Assembly (NCBI GenBank): GCA_013115145.1
Contig: JAAPAO010000176.1
Span: forward strand, 4,742 to 49,536
Source: Perkinsus chesapeaki
Lineage: Eukaryota > Perkinsozoa > Perkinsida > Perkinsidae
DNA: 44,795 bases
Direction of reading: 5' to 3'
Both the position numbers and the translations under genes were made by a program. Within the stretch, counting starts at the first letter, position 1, and each line of letters opens with the position of its first letter. Shown in pieces: positions 13,637-24,599 of this stretch. The notes below the pieces were generated by a model, which had not been told where the DNA came from, did no database searches, and saw only the letters and a list, made by a program, of their open reading frames with translations.

Positions 13637-16600
13637 ATGAGCTCTCCTCCTCCTCCTCCTCCTTCATCTCATTATTATAATAATCACCAAGAATCGACAA
13701 GATCAATAGATATAAATGGAAACCCATCTTCATCTTCAATTGAGAGATTCTTGCATCACTTTACTTCTAAAGCATCTCCTCAATTATCGAGACAATATAT
13801 TAAGGAGGGCGGCGGCGGCGGTGATGATGATGATGATAATGATGATGATAGGAAAGAGTATGAATCAGTAGTATATTAGTATGTTATATAGATTACTTCA
13901 TAGACCACTATGGAGCAACAACAAGAAGAAGAAGAAGAACACAAAAAGGGATGATATCCATAATAATAATAATGAGGATCGGAAGTTACCCACACCGCTG
14001 CTGCTAACTCATGTGAACAGCAGCAGCAGCAGCAGCAGCAGGTTGTTGTTGTTGTTGTTAGAACATCCATGTTCTACTCATACTTTATATAAAGGTTATA
14101 TAATAATACTACTACTGAATAAAGGTACAATGGTCTCCTCCTGAATCAGATAATGATCATGATGATGACATGCATAATCATAGTACTACTACTATAATAG
14201 ATAATTGTCATGATGACGATGTTCCTATTAAACGATTAATTATTGAGAGCGAGGAATATTCAAAATCAAATAGTATAAATATAAGAAGTTCGAGGCAGCA
14301 GCAGCAGCATGGGATAATATATGACGAGTTTGAGATAGGTGGTGGTGAAAGGAGGACAATAAGTGAATGTCATTTAATGACGGGATTGAAGAAGAAGAAG
14401 AAGGCCGCCGCCGCCGCCTGTGATGGTGAGAAGAAACAAGAGAAACGGAAGCAGGACATAGAAGAAGAAGAACAGATAAGAGGGATATATGAGAAGGCAT
14501 GTTTAGAGCTTAACTGTGATCCTGTTATACCACTACCATTTATTATAACTGATAATGGACAAGAGCTAATAATAGATAATAATGGGTTATCTCCACTTAT
14601 ACCTCCTACAAGCCAAGGGTATGCTATTTCAGTGGCACTTATAGGGTAATAGCAGTAATAAGGCCTTACCTCTTACTCTTACTTACTCATTTAACTTATT
14701 CACGGATTGAATAAAGATTATATGAGTATTACTGATAGATATGATAAACTACGACGTATTATTATAAGAGACAGCGGCCTTACTGATACTGCTGTTGGTA
14801 AAATACTTAATATGATAAAGTAAGCAAGAAGAAGGAAAATAGTATCACATAATTAATACGGTAACTATAGATATGTTAATAATAATAAGAAGAAGAATAA
14901 CTTTATTGAAGACATAATACTAGATAACCTACCTTTGAGTTATAAGACTGTCGAAAGTATCTTTATGAACTATTGTCAAGGGACTATGATAAGTTTAAAA
15001 AGGTTAATATTAAAAGATGTTGGTTTGGGTGGAAATATTAATATTATTAATGATATACCTTACAAATCTAAAGTAATGATTCATCATCATGTACATCATC
15101 ATCATCATTATCATACTGGGTTTAATAACATTGGCTGCAGCATTTATCAGCAGGTATATAGTAAGTGTATTGAAATACTTAAAGATGACAATAGCGATGA
15201 TTATGATGATGATTATGAGTGCTATCATTACAAAGAAGAAGTAGTAGCAGTTGATAATGATAGTAATAAGATATGTATATATAATGATGTTAGATATCAG
15301 TCATTAACATTCCTCTACTTCTTCCTATAATGGTTTATATAAGGGATACATCATCATTATTAAATGAACTTAATATATCTAATATAATTATATGTCATGA
15401 TGCTTGGTTATCTCTCACTTGGGCTATTGGTCATAGGTTAGTCAGTGGTTATTGGAACATACGTACATATATAATGTATACATATAAACCCGTAAGCGTT
15501 TAGGTATGTTACACTTGAAAAGCTAATATTACAATCAACAGGTTTAACGTCAGATATGGTAATTACGGTCGTCTATTTAATAAGCATTATATTATTATAA
15601 ATTAATTATCAGATATCATCAATGAAGAATCTGGCTAGAGGTATATCACATAATAAATCATTAATAGATATATCATTACGGTGCAATCCTATTAAAAGTG
15701 TTACACCAGAGTTTATAATGTTATTGGAATCATTAGGGAACCATCCAGTGTTAACTCATTTGGACTTATCACAGGTATTCCCACCTTCTTCTTCTTCTTC
15801 TTCTTCTTCTTCTTGTTGTTGTTGTTGAATACTTCTTATTATTATATGTATTAGATAGAGGTATTTGGTATATCTAGCAAGAGTAACTTCCTACTCAAAA
15901 GGAGGCAGTATGAAACATTAATGGAGTTATTAAATGATAAAGTATTGAGATGCAGTCATTCTATACAATGCTTACATATGTAAGTATATTAGTACTATAC
16001 ATTTACTACGGATAATACTACGAGACTACCGATAAGATAATGAATCACCTATCATCAGATTTGGTTTGATGAGACATAGTTTATACTCCAGAGAACTTAT
16101 CGATATTATTATTATGGGAGAGGAGGAGGAGGAGGGGGAACCTGATGTCAAAGTGATTATTAACATATCCATTAATATCCATAGTAGGTCATTATTATTA
16201 TTATCTTATGTATGTCAGGGTACATGTTGGAAGAAGAATAATAATGATAATATAAATGATAGTAGAGAACTGGTAGTGTGGCGTAGAACTAGTAGTAGTA
16301 ACATTGAATTCACCTATAAAGAAGGGGAAATAACTACAACGAGAATCAGCAAGATAGAACAACAACAACAACATCACAATGGTGGTGGTAATCTTACAAA
16401 CAATTGGAGGATTGCTGTAGTCGAGGAAAATTATAAAAATAATAATAATAATAGTGTTGGTGGTGGTGAGTCCTATCATCATCATCATTATTACCCTAGA
16501 GATAATGATGTATATTTTAATGCTTGTTGGATATGTGATAGATGTATTGAGTATACATTCATGTAAGAATTATATTAATTAACAACAACAACAATAGTAG

Positions 16601-19115
16601 TAGTAGGAGTAGTATTAACAGATATGAATCTAAAGTTACCATACCAGTGGTCATGACATCATCATCATCATCATATAACAACAAATACTCATCGCAAGCA
16701 GTTGTTGATACTCAGAAAGTATCTTTAATCGGTAATAATATTAATTATTGCTATCACTGATTGAATGATTATTATTATTTGCTGCTGCTTATCAATATTC
16801 AGCATCATTCGCTCAACCTCATCAATTACCGATACCTATGCATCGCAAACAAAAAATAATTGGTGGACACAACAATAACGACTACGACGATAGTGTTACA
16901 TACACAGTTACACTATTAATTCCACCCTCAGCAGCAGGTGGTGGTGGTGGTATTATCATCGCCACTTGTTATTCGTATCACTTGTTCATCTCAGACATCC
17001 CATATTACATCGCTTTCATAATAAATGACACTTATATACTTTCTAATGATAAAATGAATACAGTGAATACGAACAGAGTAAATCATCATTTTAAATAAAT
17101 ATATTATTATATGATAATAAAAAGGTACCATCGTTTATTATTGATAATATGTTTAACAACTTTACATCATCATCATCATCATCCGTCATCCCTGATAAAG
17201 TTAATATTATTAATAGTAAGACGAAGAAGAACTAACTTAACTTGAATAAGCATGGCATACGTGATTATGATTATGATAGTTACCCATTCAAACAGCAATA
17301 ATAATAAACAACAACAACAAGAACTAAGGGATCCATCATGTATCATAATAATACATGACGAACCATCATTATCATCATCACCACCCTCAGACAACAGCAT
17401 TCAGAGCAGAGACTGCATAGCAGAAGCAGCAGCAAGCTTGGAAGAAGCTTTTAATTATGATATCAAATCCTTACCTTTAACAAGCCTATGCTCATACAAA
17501 GAAGAAAAAGTATTATTAACATGTCTGAGGGCACGGTAGGGTGCTACTTGTTGTTATTGTTATTGTTGTTAGTAATGTAAGTAGTTGTTATGTAGGTACT
17601 CAACAATAAATGATGTATGGTCTATATTATTAAGTCAATCTATCTCGAATAATAATGAAGCGATATCACATGTGTCATATATTGATATTATAGACATGTT
17701 TGACAAAGCATCACAATATCATCATCACAATGCTGGCTGTAGTATAAGCATCAGCATCAGCTCACAGGGATCTAACAAGAGTATAATGTTCAGATTTTAG
17801 TAAAGTGAACATGGCAACGGTTAAAGAATGTATGAATCAAGTAGAATAATAACAACATTAATAGAGTAATGATATCGTAACATCCACACCAGGTAAAGAT
17901 GACGGAAAACGATACTATAATAGCATCATCGGGAAAAGGATTAGAGCATTATCATCATCATGGTGAGCGATAAGACATTACAATCGGTCAGATAAAGGAT
18001 AGTATTATTGTAGATTTAGGTGATATGAAAGAAAAAGTTAAAAGGTTGTTGATGAAGGAGCGACGGGGGCGAGTGAAGAGTTTTAATGTATCATGCTTGA
18101 CATGATTGTAAATGTAATATTATCAATGCTCTTCTTTATTCAGACTGGTAGTAGTATGGATGATAATACTACTACTAATACGACTACTACGGCAGTATTC
18201 TCACGAAGTCAACTTATCGAACTGTTCATACGTCTATCAATCGTCGTCGATGTTGTTGTTATCTTAAACCAGAGTAATGTTGACAAAGATTCTGTTAGTT
18301 CATCTTTTTCCAAGTAAAGGACATTAATGAGATACTTAATATTCAATATGAGCAGGTTTATCGATTATTATGTTGAACCTAATATCCTTTGGGGAACAAA
18401 TCTGTCACCTTTTCCAAGGAGACTTGTGCAAACTAATGAAGTTCAAAAGGTTCGTCCTTAGTAGTGTATTTTTTGTAATCACAAGATTATTATCAGGTTT
18501 GTATGGATCATGTATCACTGTTGAGAAGCCTACATTACAAGTACGGCCAAAGCGCTGAGAAGTTTGTAGGGTTACCCAAATTATTAAGAATGATGGACAA
18601 AGAGTTCACGGCTAAGGATGGAAGGTGTTTATTCAATTTATCATTATCACCTATGGAGCTGCCTAAAGTAAATGGTGCACGCTACTAACCGAAGGAAAAC
18701 TAGTTACTACTATTATAGGTTCACAGCCGATCATCATCATTGACATACGAACAATTTATCGAAGCTCTCTGCCGACTTTCCCTTGTACATCATAACCAAC
18801 GTTTATCGGCTATTAAACGTTATCATATCTTAACAACAACAACAACCCCACCATCTGATAAAGTCAGTTATCGTTATTTAGGTTAATTATATCTTCAACT
18901 TTAGGGAAAGGTACCCGCCAATCATGATAGAATTGTGAATGATAAAAACGCAATGGTAAGGGAGTAACTGAAAAAGACGTAATGAAGATGAAGTGTGTTA
19001 TGAGCAGATTATGAGTAGTCATGATAAATTAAAGAGAGCTGTTGGTTTGGTTATTAAACTTATACGTAATAATAGATGTGGTGTTTTAGGTAGGTATCAT
19101 AATAATGGTATTTGA
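13637..19115 (+). CDS. Leucine-rich-repeat protein with EF-hand-like C-terminus, multi-exon
   Basis: A long intron-rich gene. It starts with a Pro/Asp/Glu-rich low-complexity region (MSSPPPPPPSSH). Successive exons then carry ribonuclease-inhibitor-type LRRs: LRRIIIRDSGLTDTAVGKIL (14740-14810), LKRLILKDVGLGGN (14992-15036), LNELNISNI (15365), LEKLILQSTGLTSDM (15515-15557) and SLIDISLRCNPI with LTHLDLSQ (15656-15775). At 16270-16565 is a Trp-rich block (WRRTSS, NNWRIAVVEENYK, ACWICDRCIEYTF). After about 17500 come helical pieces such as VWSILLSQS, SQLIELFIRLS and LTYEQFIEALCRLSLV, which look like degenerate EF-hands. The last stretch reads MSSHDKLKRAVGLVIKLI with a stop at 19113-19115. This LRR plus EF-like arrangement is common in flagellar or centrosomal proteins, but I cannot name an orthologue. 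The frame across the first intron and the last two exons could not be fully reconciled. Confidence 0.55.
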
Positions 19116-20143
19116 GATAGTTTTTGTAAGGTGGTGATATAATAAAAGGTTATGAGTTAAGCGAACGCCTTTTACAGTTATTACATGTAATCATGTCAAA
19201 GAAAATATAGTTTTGTCATTGCGTCTTGTGTTGTTACTAGTCTAAACTCTACTCGGTAATTATGACTTACCCAAATAATAATAAGTGAGGGAGGCGGAAA
19301 AGCCGTGATCCGAAGGGCTCCTTCGCAGCCTTTGTCAACCGGGCCGCTCGAGGACTGGGTAGCGCTCGCTACGAGCTGAGTCAAAGGTCATGCCCAACTG
19401 GGGTGTGGCGACAGTCAAGTTATATTGTGAACCACACTTTGCAATGGAGTCTTTCTTCGGGGGGGAGTGCGTTTAGCAAGCCGAAAGCCGAGTAAGCCCC
19501 CCTAGACTTGAATCGAGGCAAACGGGCAACTGCGACGGATCTGGGCAGCCCGACGAAGTGCTAGAAGCTGACTAGCACAGAGTGTCCATTGCTCGTTAGA
19601 CAGTGAGTCGCATTAGTCGGTGAGGTAATGTTAGACTACTAATCTATAGGGACCCAGGGATTCTCAGGCAGAAACTAACAATGTGGCCACGCTCCAAACT
19701 ATGGCCAGTCAGTTTCACGCGTATTGCCGCCGACCGGAACTAAGGTCGTAGGTCAATGCTCGGGTGGGTCTGAGGGGTAGTCGGTGTCCTGCGAGAAACC
19801 ACCAGCATTAATGAGTGACTGGTCGGCGTGGCGAAGTTGGACTTCTTTTTTACACCATCTCAATGATTACGAGTATCTCGGCACGTATCACAATTTTGTG
19901 TCGCGGGAATCTTTCGCGCCAGCGTCGCAAAATGAGAGCTTCGTGCTTCTGAAAAGTTTTGACCGCTTCATCTTCAAGGCACGTAACGACCTCTGGTCTG
20001 CCCATTCCCCGCCGCCCATCAAGCTTGTGAAAAGTTATACTGAAAAACTAAACAACATAGAGCTTTAAGTATTGAAAAACTAGTCATCATCATCATCTAG
20101 ATGAAAGGCGAATGTTGTGCCCATGTTGCTTCTTGTTTCATTA
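19116..20143. other. GC-rich island between convergent genes, with hairpins
   Basis: From about 19270 to 20070 the sequence turns GC-rich and loses triplet repeats, unlike both flanks. It contains perfect short hairpins: GTAGC-GCTC-GCTAC near 19357, GTGCTAG-AAGCTGA-CTAGCAC near 19557, and CGACC-GGAACTAA-GGTCG near 19731. I could not match it to rRNA, tRNA, SRP RNA or RNase P from memory. One open frame lies at its right end. It could be a structured non-coding RNA or the remnant of a mobile element. Confidence 0.45.
19811..20068 (+). CDS. Hypothetical ORF in the GC-rich island
   Basis: An 85-codon frame from ATG 19811 with residue use unlike the Asn/Asp-rich host proteins: WSAWRSWTSFLHHL, then FDRFIFKARNDLWSA and a stop at 20068. 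The FxxFIFKARNxLW wording recalls the tail of some non-LTR reverse transcriptases, but the match is weak. No upstream coding frame leads into it. It converges on the desaturase gene ending at 20144. Possibly a mobile-element remnant. Confidence 0.3.
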   Translation: MSDWSAWRSWTSFLHHLNDYEYLGTYHNFVSRESFAPASQNESFVLLKSFDRFIFKARNDLWSAHSPPPIKLVKSYTEKLNNIEL

Positions 20144-21397
20144 TTATGCGGTAGTAGTAGCAGCAACCTCAGCTAAGTTGGAAAATGTTAGTTTCATAGC
20201 ATCGATATAACCAACTTCATTATACACTAATCCATGTTTATTAAATAATTCTTTAACTCTTTTATTGACATAACCAGGGAATCTAAATTGTGGACATGAT
20301 GGGAATAGATGATGTTCTATTTGATAATTTAAATAACTCATTAACCATGTTACTATTATATTATTTGTTGCAACATTCATTGTATGTTTTGAGGCGTATT
20401 CCAACCAATCAACTGTTGTATCGTTATTATTAATAACTGGTAGATGAGTATGTGATAAAGCAAAATGTATAAATATGTACATACCACCAACATGTACACT
20501 TGCTATATAACATATTAATACTGATAATAATCCATACTCAATAACCAAATAACCAATAATTGAATAACGAACCAATAACCATAATGATTCCATTATTTGT
20601 CCAGTTCTGATAATGTGTCTTGGATGGAGGTAAAATTGCCAAAAAAACGACACAAGTAATGTTGATAATGGTGCAAAGAGTATTGATTGATACTTAATCC
20701 ATAATGTAGGTAATTTATTATTTAATATAGCCTTGTTGAACGCTACTAATGGTAATGTTTGTAAATCAACATCTTTACCTAAATGTTGTGGTGCTGCATG
20801 ATGCTTATTATGTGCATTACGCCACCAAGCCGCTGACATACCACATCCAATACCAAAGTATAATTCTTGAATGAATTGATCAATCTTCCAATAACCAGTT
20901 AAAGAATGATGACCACCTTCATGCATTAACCAACCAGCTCGTCCTTGTGATATACCTAATATAGCACAACCAATATAAACATTATTAGTATGTAATGTTA
21001 AATAGAATCCAATCATATAAAGTATAATAACCTCCATACAACGATAAATAATATGACAAATACTTGGTTCGAATATACCTTTCTTTATCAGCTCATCTCT
21101 TAAACTTTTGAAATCATCAAGAGCTGACCTTTTAGAAGGGGTAATTATACTATTTCGTATTTTATCATCATCGATCGTACGTGATGGTAATGTATTCAAT
21201 ATCTTATCAGCTTTAACACTTCCCGTATGAAATTCACGATATGCATCAGTTGCATCATTACCAATATTAAATAATATAATTTTACCACCAGGATGACGAT
21301 TAATAAATCTAGTTATATCATATATACGATTATTAATGATAATCTCAATAGGTTTATTAGTATCGCTTGTTTTATTATTAGTAGTAGTAGCTACCAT
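20144..21397 (-). CDS. Cytochrome b5-fused front-end fatty acid desaturase (third cistron)
   Basis: A 417-residue intronless membrane enzyme of the PUFA cluster. The N-terminal cytochrome b5 domain has the heme motif HPGG at residues 35-38. The three histidine boxes of front-end desaturases follow: HEGGHH at 159-164, HNKHH at 196-200 and the diagnostic QIEHH at 359-363, with Gln in place of the first His. Hydrophobic segments lie between them. It should insert a double bond between an existing one and the carboxyl end of an ER acyl chain. In the Perkinsus marinus operon the two desaturases are delta-8 and delta-5; the sequence does not tell me which this is. An in-frame extension to 21490 adds 31 hydrophobic residues, but the acceptor-like AG|GCCCC lies inside that extension, so ATG 21397 is preferred. 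It lies 208 bases downstream of the second cistron. Confidence 0.95.
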   Translation of the reverse strand: MVATTTNNKTSDTNKPIEIIINNRIYDITRFINRHPGGKIILFNIGNDATDAYREFHTGSVKADKILNTLPSRTIDDDKIRNSIITPSKRSALDDFKSLRDELIKKGIFEPSICHIIYRCMEVIILYMIGFYLTLHTNNVYIGCAILGISQGRAGWLMHEGGHHSLTGYWKIDQFIQELYFGIGCGMSAAWWRNAHNKHHAAPQHLGKDVDLQTLPLVAFNKAILNNKLPTLWIKYQSILFAPLSTLLVSFFWQFYLHPRHIIRTGQIMESLWLLVRYSIIGYLVIEYGLLSVLICYIASVHVGGMYIFIHFALSHTHLPVINNNDTTVDWLEYASKHTMNVATNNIIVTWLMSYLNYQIEHHLFPSCPQFRFPGYVNKRVKELFNKHGLVYNEVGYIDAMKLTFSNLAEVAATTTA

Positions 21398-21415
21398 AAT
21401 AATAAAAAAGAAGAA

Positions 21416-21422
21416 GGGGCCT
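21416..21422 (-). promoter_or_regulatory. Putative spliced-leader acceptor AG|GCCCC before cistron 3
   Basis: The minus strand reads TTATTAG|GCCCCTTC, 19 bases before the chosen ATG. The same AGGCCCCTT string precedes the other two cistrons of the cluster at nearly the same distance. Perkinsids and dinoflagellates add a spliced leader in trans at AG acceptors, so this is the likely 5' end of the mature mRNA body. Confidence 0.65.
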
Positions 21423-21604
21423 AATAACAAGATAATAAAAGGAATATATAAAATAAACAAGAAATCAACAATGATAATAATCATCATCATGATAAATATC
21501 CAATAACCATTATTATTTATATTTATTAAATAGTAATAGTATTACAGTCTAACTAACATACATCCACTTCATCGATGATATAGTCTTCTTTACATAATAC
21601 TCTT

Positions 21605-22972
21605 TTATTTGCTCTTGTTCTTGTTTGATGATAATCTTTTAATATTTCTTATAACATTATAATGTAATGTAGATATAGCAGCAGTTGTACAATTTAATAT
21701 ATTAGTCTCTTTATATTCTAAATTCAGTTCATTAGCTATTTCTTTAACTAATGGTGTTGTATATGGTAAATTATGTCTTGGCATAGTAGGAAATAAATGA
21801 TGCTCAATCTGCATATTTAAACCACCAGTGATATAAAACCATAATTTATTTTCAAACTTTGTATTAGTAAATGAACCAATATTAATAGTAGTCTTTAATG
21901 TTTGACGTATTAATGATAATGAACTATTACTATCTATTCTAGGTTCATTATAATGACTAGCAAATACAACAATAGCAGTTAAGAATCCACTTAACATATA
22001 TGATAATAATATTATTAACCAATAACCAGTAGTATATATAATATATATAATAAATATAATATGTAATATTATAGCTATTGAATCCCTTCTAGCATGTTTA
22101 CGTGTATACTTATTAATAGATTTACTTTGTCTAATACATACCATAATTGATTCATATAACCAATATATATGTAACAATGTTAACATTGGTATATAATAAC
22201 ATGCTTGATATTTATTAATATTACCAACATTAAAATCCTCATAAAAATGTAATGGTGGTTGTGTTAATATATCTGGATCATGATTATATTGATTAGTTAA
22301 AACATGATGTGTATTATGTCGTAATTTCCACCATAATAATGTATTCCCTCTAAATAAAGCAGTTAACCAAGCTAAATAATCATTAATATTACACCATTTA
22401 GTATTAGATATTAATAATGATGTGTGATGTGACCAATCATGTCCTAACCAACCTAATTGAAACCATCCAAAACCAATTAATAATATACACCATATTTTAC
22501 CATTATAATTACCATAATTACCAGACTCCAATTCATTATTCATATTTTGTGATATACTTAATAATAAAGCAAAACCAATGATAACCAAACCAAATGATAT
22601 GATAGCTTTGATTACTTCATATCCAAAATTGGCTTTAAACCAACCATTACGTCTTGCTTTGGATTGTAGTCTATAATAAATAAGCTGCTCATTTGTTAAT
22701 AAACCTTCATCAATACCAACTTCATTATTATTATTATTATTTCTATATTTAATAATACGTTCGATAGCTTCTTCAGAATGCATAGCCATGATAACATCGG
22801 TCGCATCTTTATTATTAAATGCTCTTAATACTTTAGAACCACCTGGATGATAACTTAACCACCATTCACTTATATTAACCCATTTACCGAATAATTTAAT
22901 ATTCATAACATTATCTTTATTATTAGTCATATTATTATTGTTAGATATGATAGTATTATTATTATCAACCAT
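21605..22972 (-). CDS. Cytochrome b5-fused front-end fatty acid desaturase (second cistron)
   Basis: A 455-residue intronless protein with an Asn-rich leader, a cytochrome b5 domain (HPGG at 42-45) and histidine boxes HDWSHH at 178-183, HNTHH at 219-223 and QIEHH at 388-392. The HDWSHH box and the LFRGNTLLWWK segment set it apart from the other desaturase, so the pair are old paralogues rather than a recent duplication. Predicted to act at the ER on C20 or C18 polyunsaturated acyl chains, as one of the two front-end desaturases of the alternative (delta-8) pathway; regiospecificity cannot be read from sequence. It starts 137 bases after the ketoacyl synthase stop. A short 5' leader (about 23 nt) follows the AG|GCCCC site. 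Confidence 0.95.
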   Translation of the reverse strand: MVDNNNTIISNNNNMTNNKDNVMNIKLFGKWVNISEWWLSYHPGGSKVLRAFNNKDATDVIMAMHSEEAIERIIKYRNNNNNNEVGIDEGLLTNEQLIYYRLQSKARRNGWFKANFGYEVIKAIISFGLVIIGFALLLSISQNMNNELESGNYGNYNGKIWCILLIGFGWFQLGWLGHDWSHHTSLLISNTKWCNINDYLAWLTALFRGNTLLWWKLRHNTHHVLTNQYNHDPDILTQPPLHFYEDFNVGNINKYQACYYIPMLTLLHIYWLYESIMVCIRQSKSINKYTRKHARRDSIAIILHIIFIIYIIYTTGYWLIILLSYMLSGFLTAIVVFASHYNEPRIDSNSSLSLIRQTLKTTINIGSFTNTKFENKLWFYITGGLNMQIEHHLFPTMPRHNLPYTTPLVKEIANELNLEYKETNILNCTTAAISTLHYNVIRNIKRLSSNKNKSK

Positions 22973-22990
22973 GATAATAGTAATAAATAA

Positions 22991-22997
22991 GGGGCCT
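22991..22997 (-). promoter_or_regulatory. Putative spliced-leader acceptor AG|GCCCC before cistron 2
   Basis: The minus strand reads ACATCAG|GCCCCTTATTT, with the ATG 23 bases downstream of the AG. Identical in its core AGGCCCCTT to the sites before cistrons 1 and 3. It lies about 112 bases after the stop of the ketoacyl synthase gene, a spacing that suits processing of a polycistronic precursor. Confidence 0.65.
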
Positions 22998-23108
22998 GAT
23001 GTAGACTAATAATAATAATAATGATGATGATACACTTAACAAAACAACAAGTATATCATAATAATAATAACCTTACTCAATATCATTAAAAAACTATTAA
23101 TCTACTTC

Positions 23109-24569
23109 TTATTCTTCTTCTTCTTTCTTATTATTATCATAATTTTGACTCTTAATAGCCAACCATATAGCAGAATTACATTTAAAACCACTACCAAAAG
23201 CCAATTGTAATATCCTATCACCAATTTTAATACGATTATTAACTTCAATATATTCTAATTCATACCAAATACTACTACTACTTGTATTACCCTTATTGTA
23301 TAATACACTACGACTAGGTAATATATCATAATCACTTAATTTAATATTATATTGTAATGAATCTAATACACCTCTACCTCCAGCATGTATACACCAATGA
23401 TCGATACATTTCCTGAAATCTGGAATATATAACGAAGATGATGATTTATTATCATTAAATAATATATCATATTTAACTTTAATAATAGATAATAATACTT
23501 TAATAATCTCTCTATAAGGTAATATTAATTTACCTAATCTTTTAAAATTCTGTTTAATAGCAATACCAGCTACTTTAATAATACTTTTTTGTAATCTTAA
23601 TGTTATTATATTATTACTACTATCATCAGTTTCAATAATACTCTCAAAGCTTTCTTCACCAATAACTTGTGTTCTTACAGTATTTAATAATTTATATTTA
23701 CTTATATATCTATCATTATATTTGGATGATAATATAATAGCAGCAGCACCACATCTAAATAATGTATTACCCATTAATGGTTCACGATCATTACCACGGT
23801 AAAAGCACCTTGTTAATATCTCAGTTGATACTATTAATGCCCTTGTATTAGGCGTATCATTTAATAATCGTTTAGCTAAATCAATAGATATTATACCAGC
23901 ACTACATCCCATACCACTTAAATTATATGTAATAATATCATCTCTCATATTAAAATGATTAACTATCATCGCTGCATGCGATGGTATAGGATTATACATG
24001 GCACAATTAACAATAACATAATCGATACTTTTAGGGTTAATATTAGGTATTTTATTTAATAATTTATTAACAGTATTAATAATAAGTTCTTTAGCTTCAT
24101 ATCTGGTATTATATGATGTAGCATTAACTGGTTTATTAGTATTAATACAATTAACAACAGCAGGTGGATATGCACCGCTTTTATCAGGACATGTACCAGA
24201 ACGTTCTAATAAACGTTCCATAAACTCAATTGATTCTTCAGTATAACAATCTTGTATTTTAGCTATATTAATAATATCATTATGGCTTACTTTCCATTCT
24301 AGAGGTGCTTCAAATTGAGCATGATCAATACAATATATATGTGGTGAATTCATATACCACCATAATAATATTAATAATGATATAATAATAGATATTATTA
24401 TATAATAATTAATAATAATAAAACATATCATTATTAATATAATATTACTATATATTAATAACCATTCTCCATAATAGGTCATAAATATAATTAAATAACC
24501 CACAAACCTCATACGTATAGTACTACTCGATAATTTATTGTTATTATTATCATTGCTGTTATTACACAT
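23109..24569 (-). CDS. FAE1-like 3-ketoacyl-CoA synthase (first cistron)
   Basis: A 486-residue plant-type condensing enzyme without introns. Two N-terminal hydrophobic segments (about 25-50 and 52-72) anchor it in the ER. The thiolase-fold core has the KCS hallmarks: NLSGMGCSAG with the active-site Cys at 222, YRGNDREPLMGNTLFRCGAA at 257-276, HAGGRGVLD with catalytic His 395, and LYNKGNTSSSSIWYEL with catalytic Asn 428, then FGSGFKCNSAIW. Length fits the plant FAE1 family. KCS enzymes condense malonyl-CoA with an acyl-CoA in the first step of elongation. In Perkinsus marinus the homologue provides the C18 delta-9-elongating activity and is co-transcribed with two desaturases, as the arrangement here implies. 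It is the first cistron on the minus strand, so the promoter should lie above 24592. Confidence 0.95.
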   Translation of the reverse strand: MCNNSNDNNNNKLSSSTIRMRFVGYLIIFMTYYGEWLLIYSNIILIMICFIIINYYIIISIIISLLILLWWYMNSPHIYCIDHAQFEAPLEWKVSHNDIINIAKIQDCYTEESIEFMERLLERSGTCPDKSGAYPPAVVNCINTNKPVNATSYNTRYEAKELIINTVNKLLNKIPNINPKSIDYVIVNCAMYNPIPSHAAMIVNHFNMRDDIITYNLSGMGCSAGIISIDLAKRLLNDTPNTRALIVSTEILTRCFYRGNDREPLMGNTLFRCGAAAIILSSKYNDRYISKYKLLNTVRTQVIGEESFESIIETDDSSNNIITLRLQKSIIKVAGIAIKQNFKRLGKLILPYREIIKVLLSIIKVKYDILFNDNKSSSSLYIPDFRKCIDHWCIHAGGRGVLDSLQYNIKLSDYDILPSRSVLYNKGNTSSSSIWYELEYIEVNNRIKIGDRILQLAFGSGFKCNSAIWLAIKSQNYDNNKKEEEE

Positions 24570-24585
24570 TAAAGGGAACTATTAA

Positions 24586-24592
24586 GGGGCCT
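24586..24592 (-). promoter_or_regulatory. Putative spliced-leader acceptor AG|GCCCC before cistron 1
   Basis: The minus strand reads TTCAGCAG|GCCCCTTAATAG, with the ketoacyl synthase ATG 22 bases downstream of the AG. Third instance of the same motif in the cluster; a first cistron would also be trans-spliced in this lineage. Confidence 0.6.
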
Positions 24593-24599
24593 GCTGAAG

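Noticed and set aside
19270-19780. Ribosomal RNA or tRNA in the GC-rich island
   Set aside because: No conserved rRNA segments, no tRNA T-loop consensus, and the hairpins do not form a cloverleaf.
21398-21490. In-frame 31-residue N-terminal extension of the third-cistron desaturase
   Set aside because: The extension runs through the AG|GCCCC acceptor-like site shared by all three cistrons, and family proteins start close to the cytochrome b5 domain. ATG 21397 is preferred.
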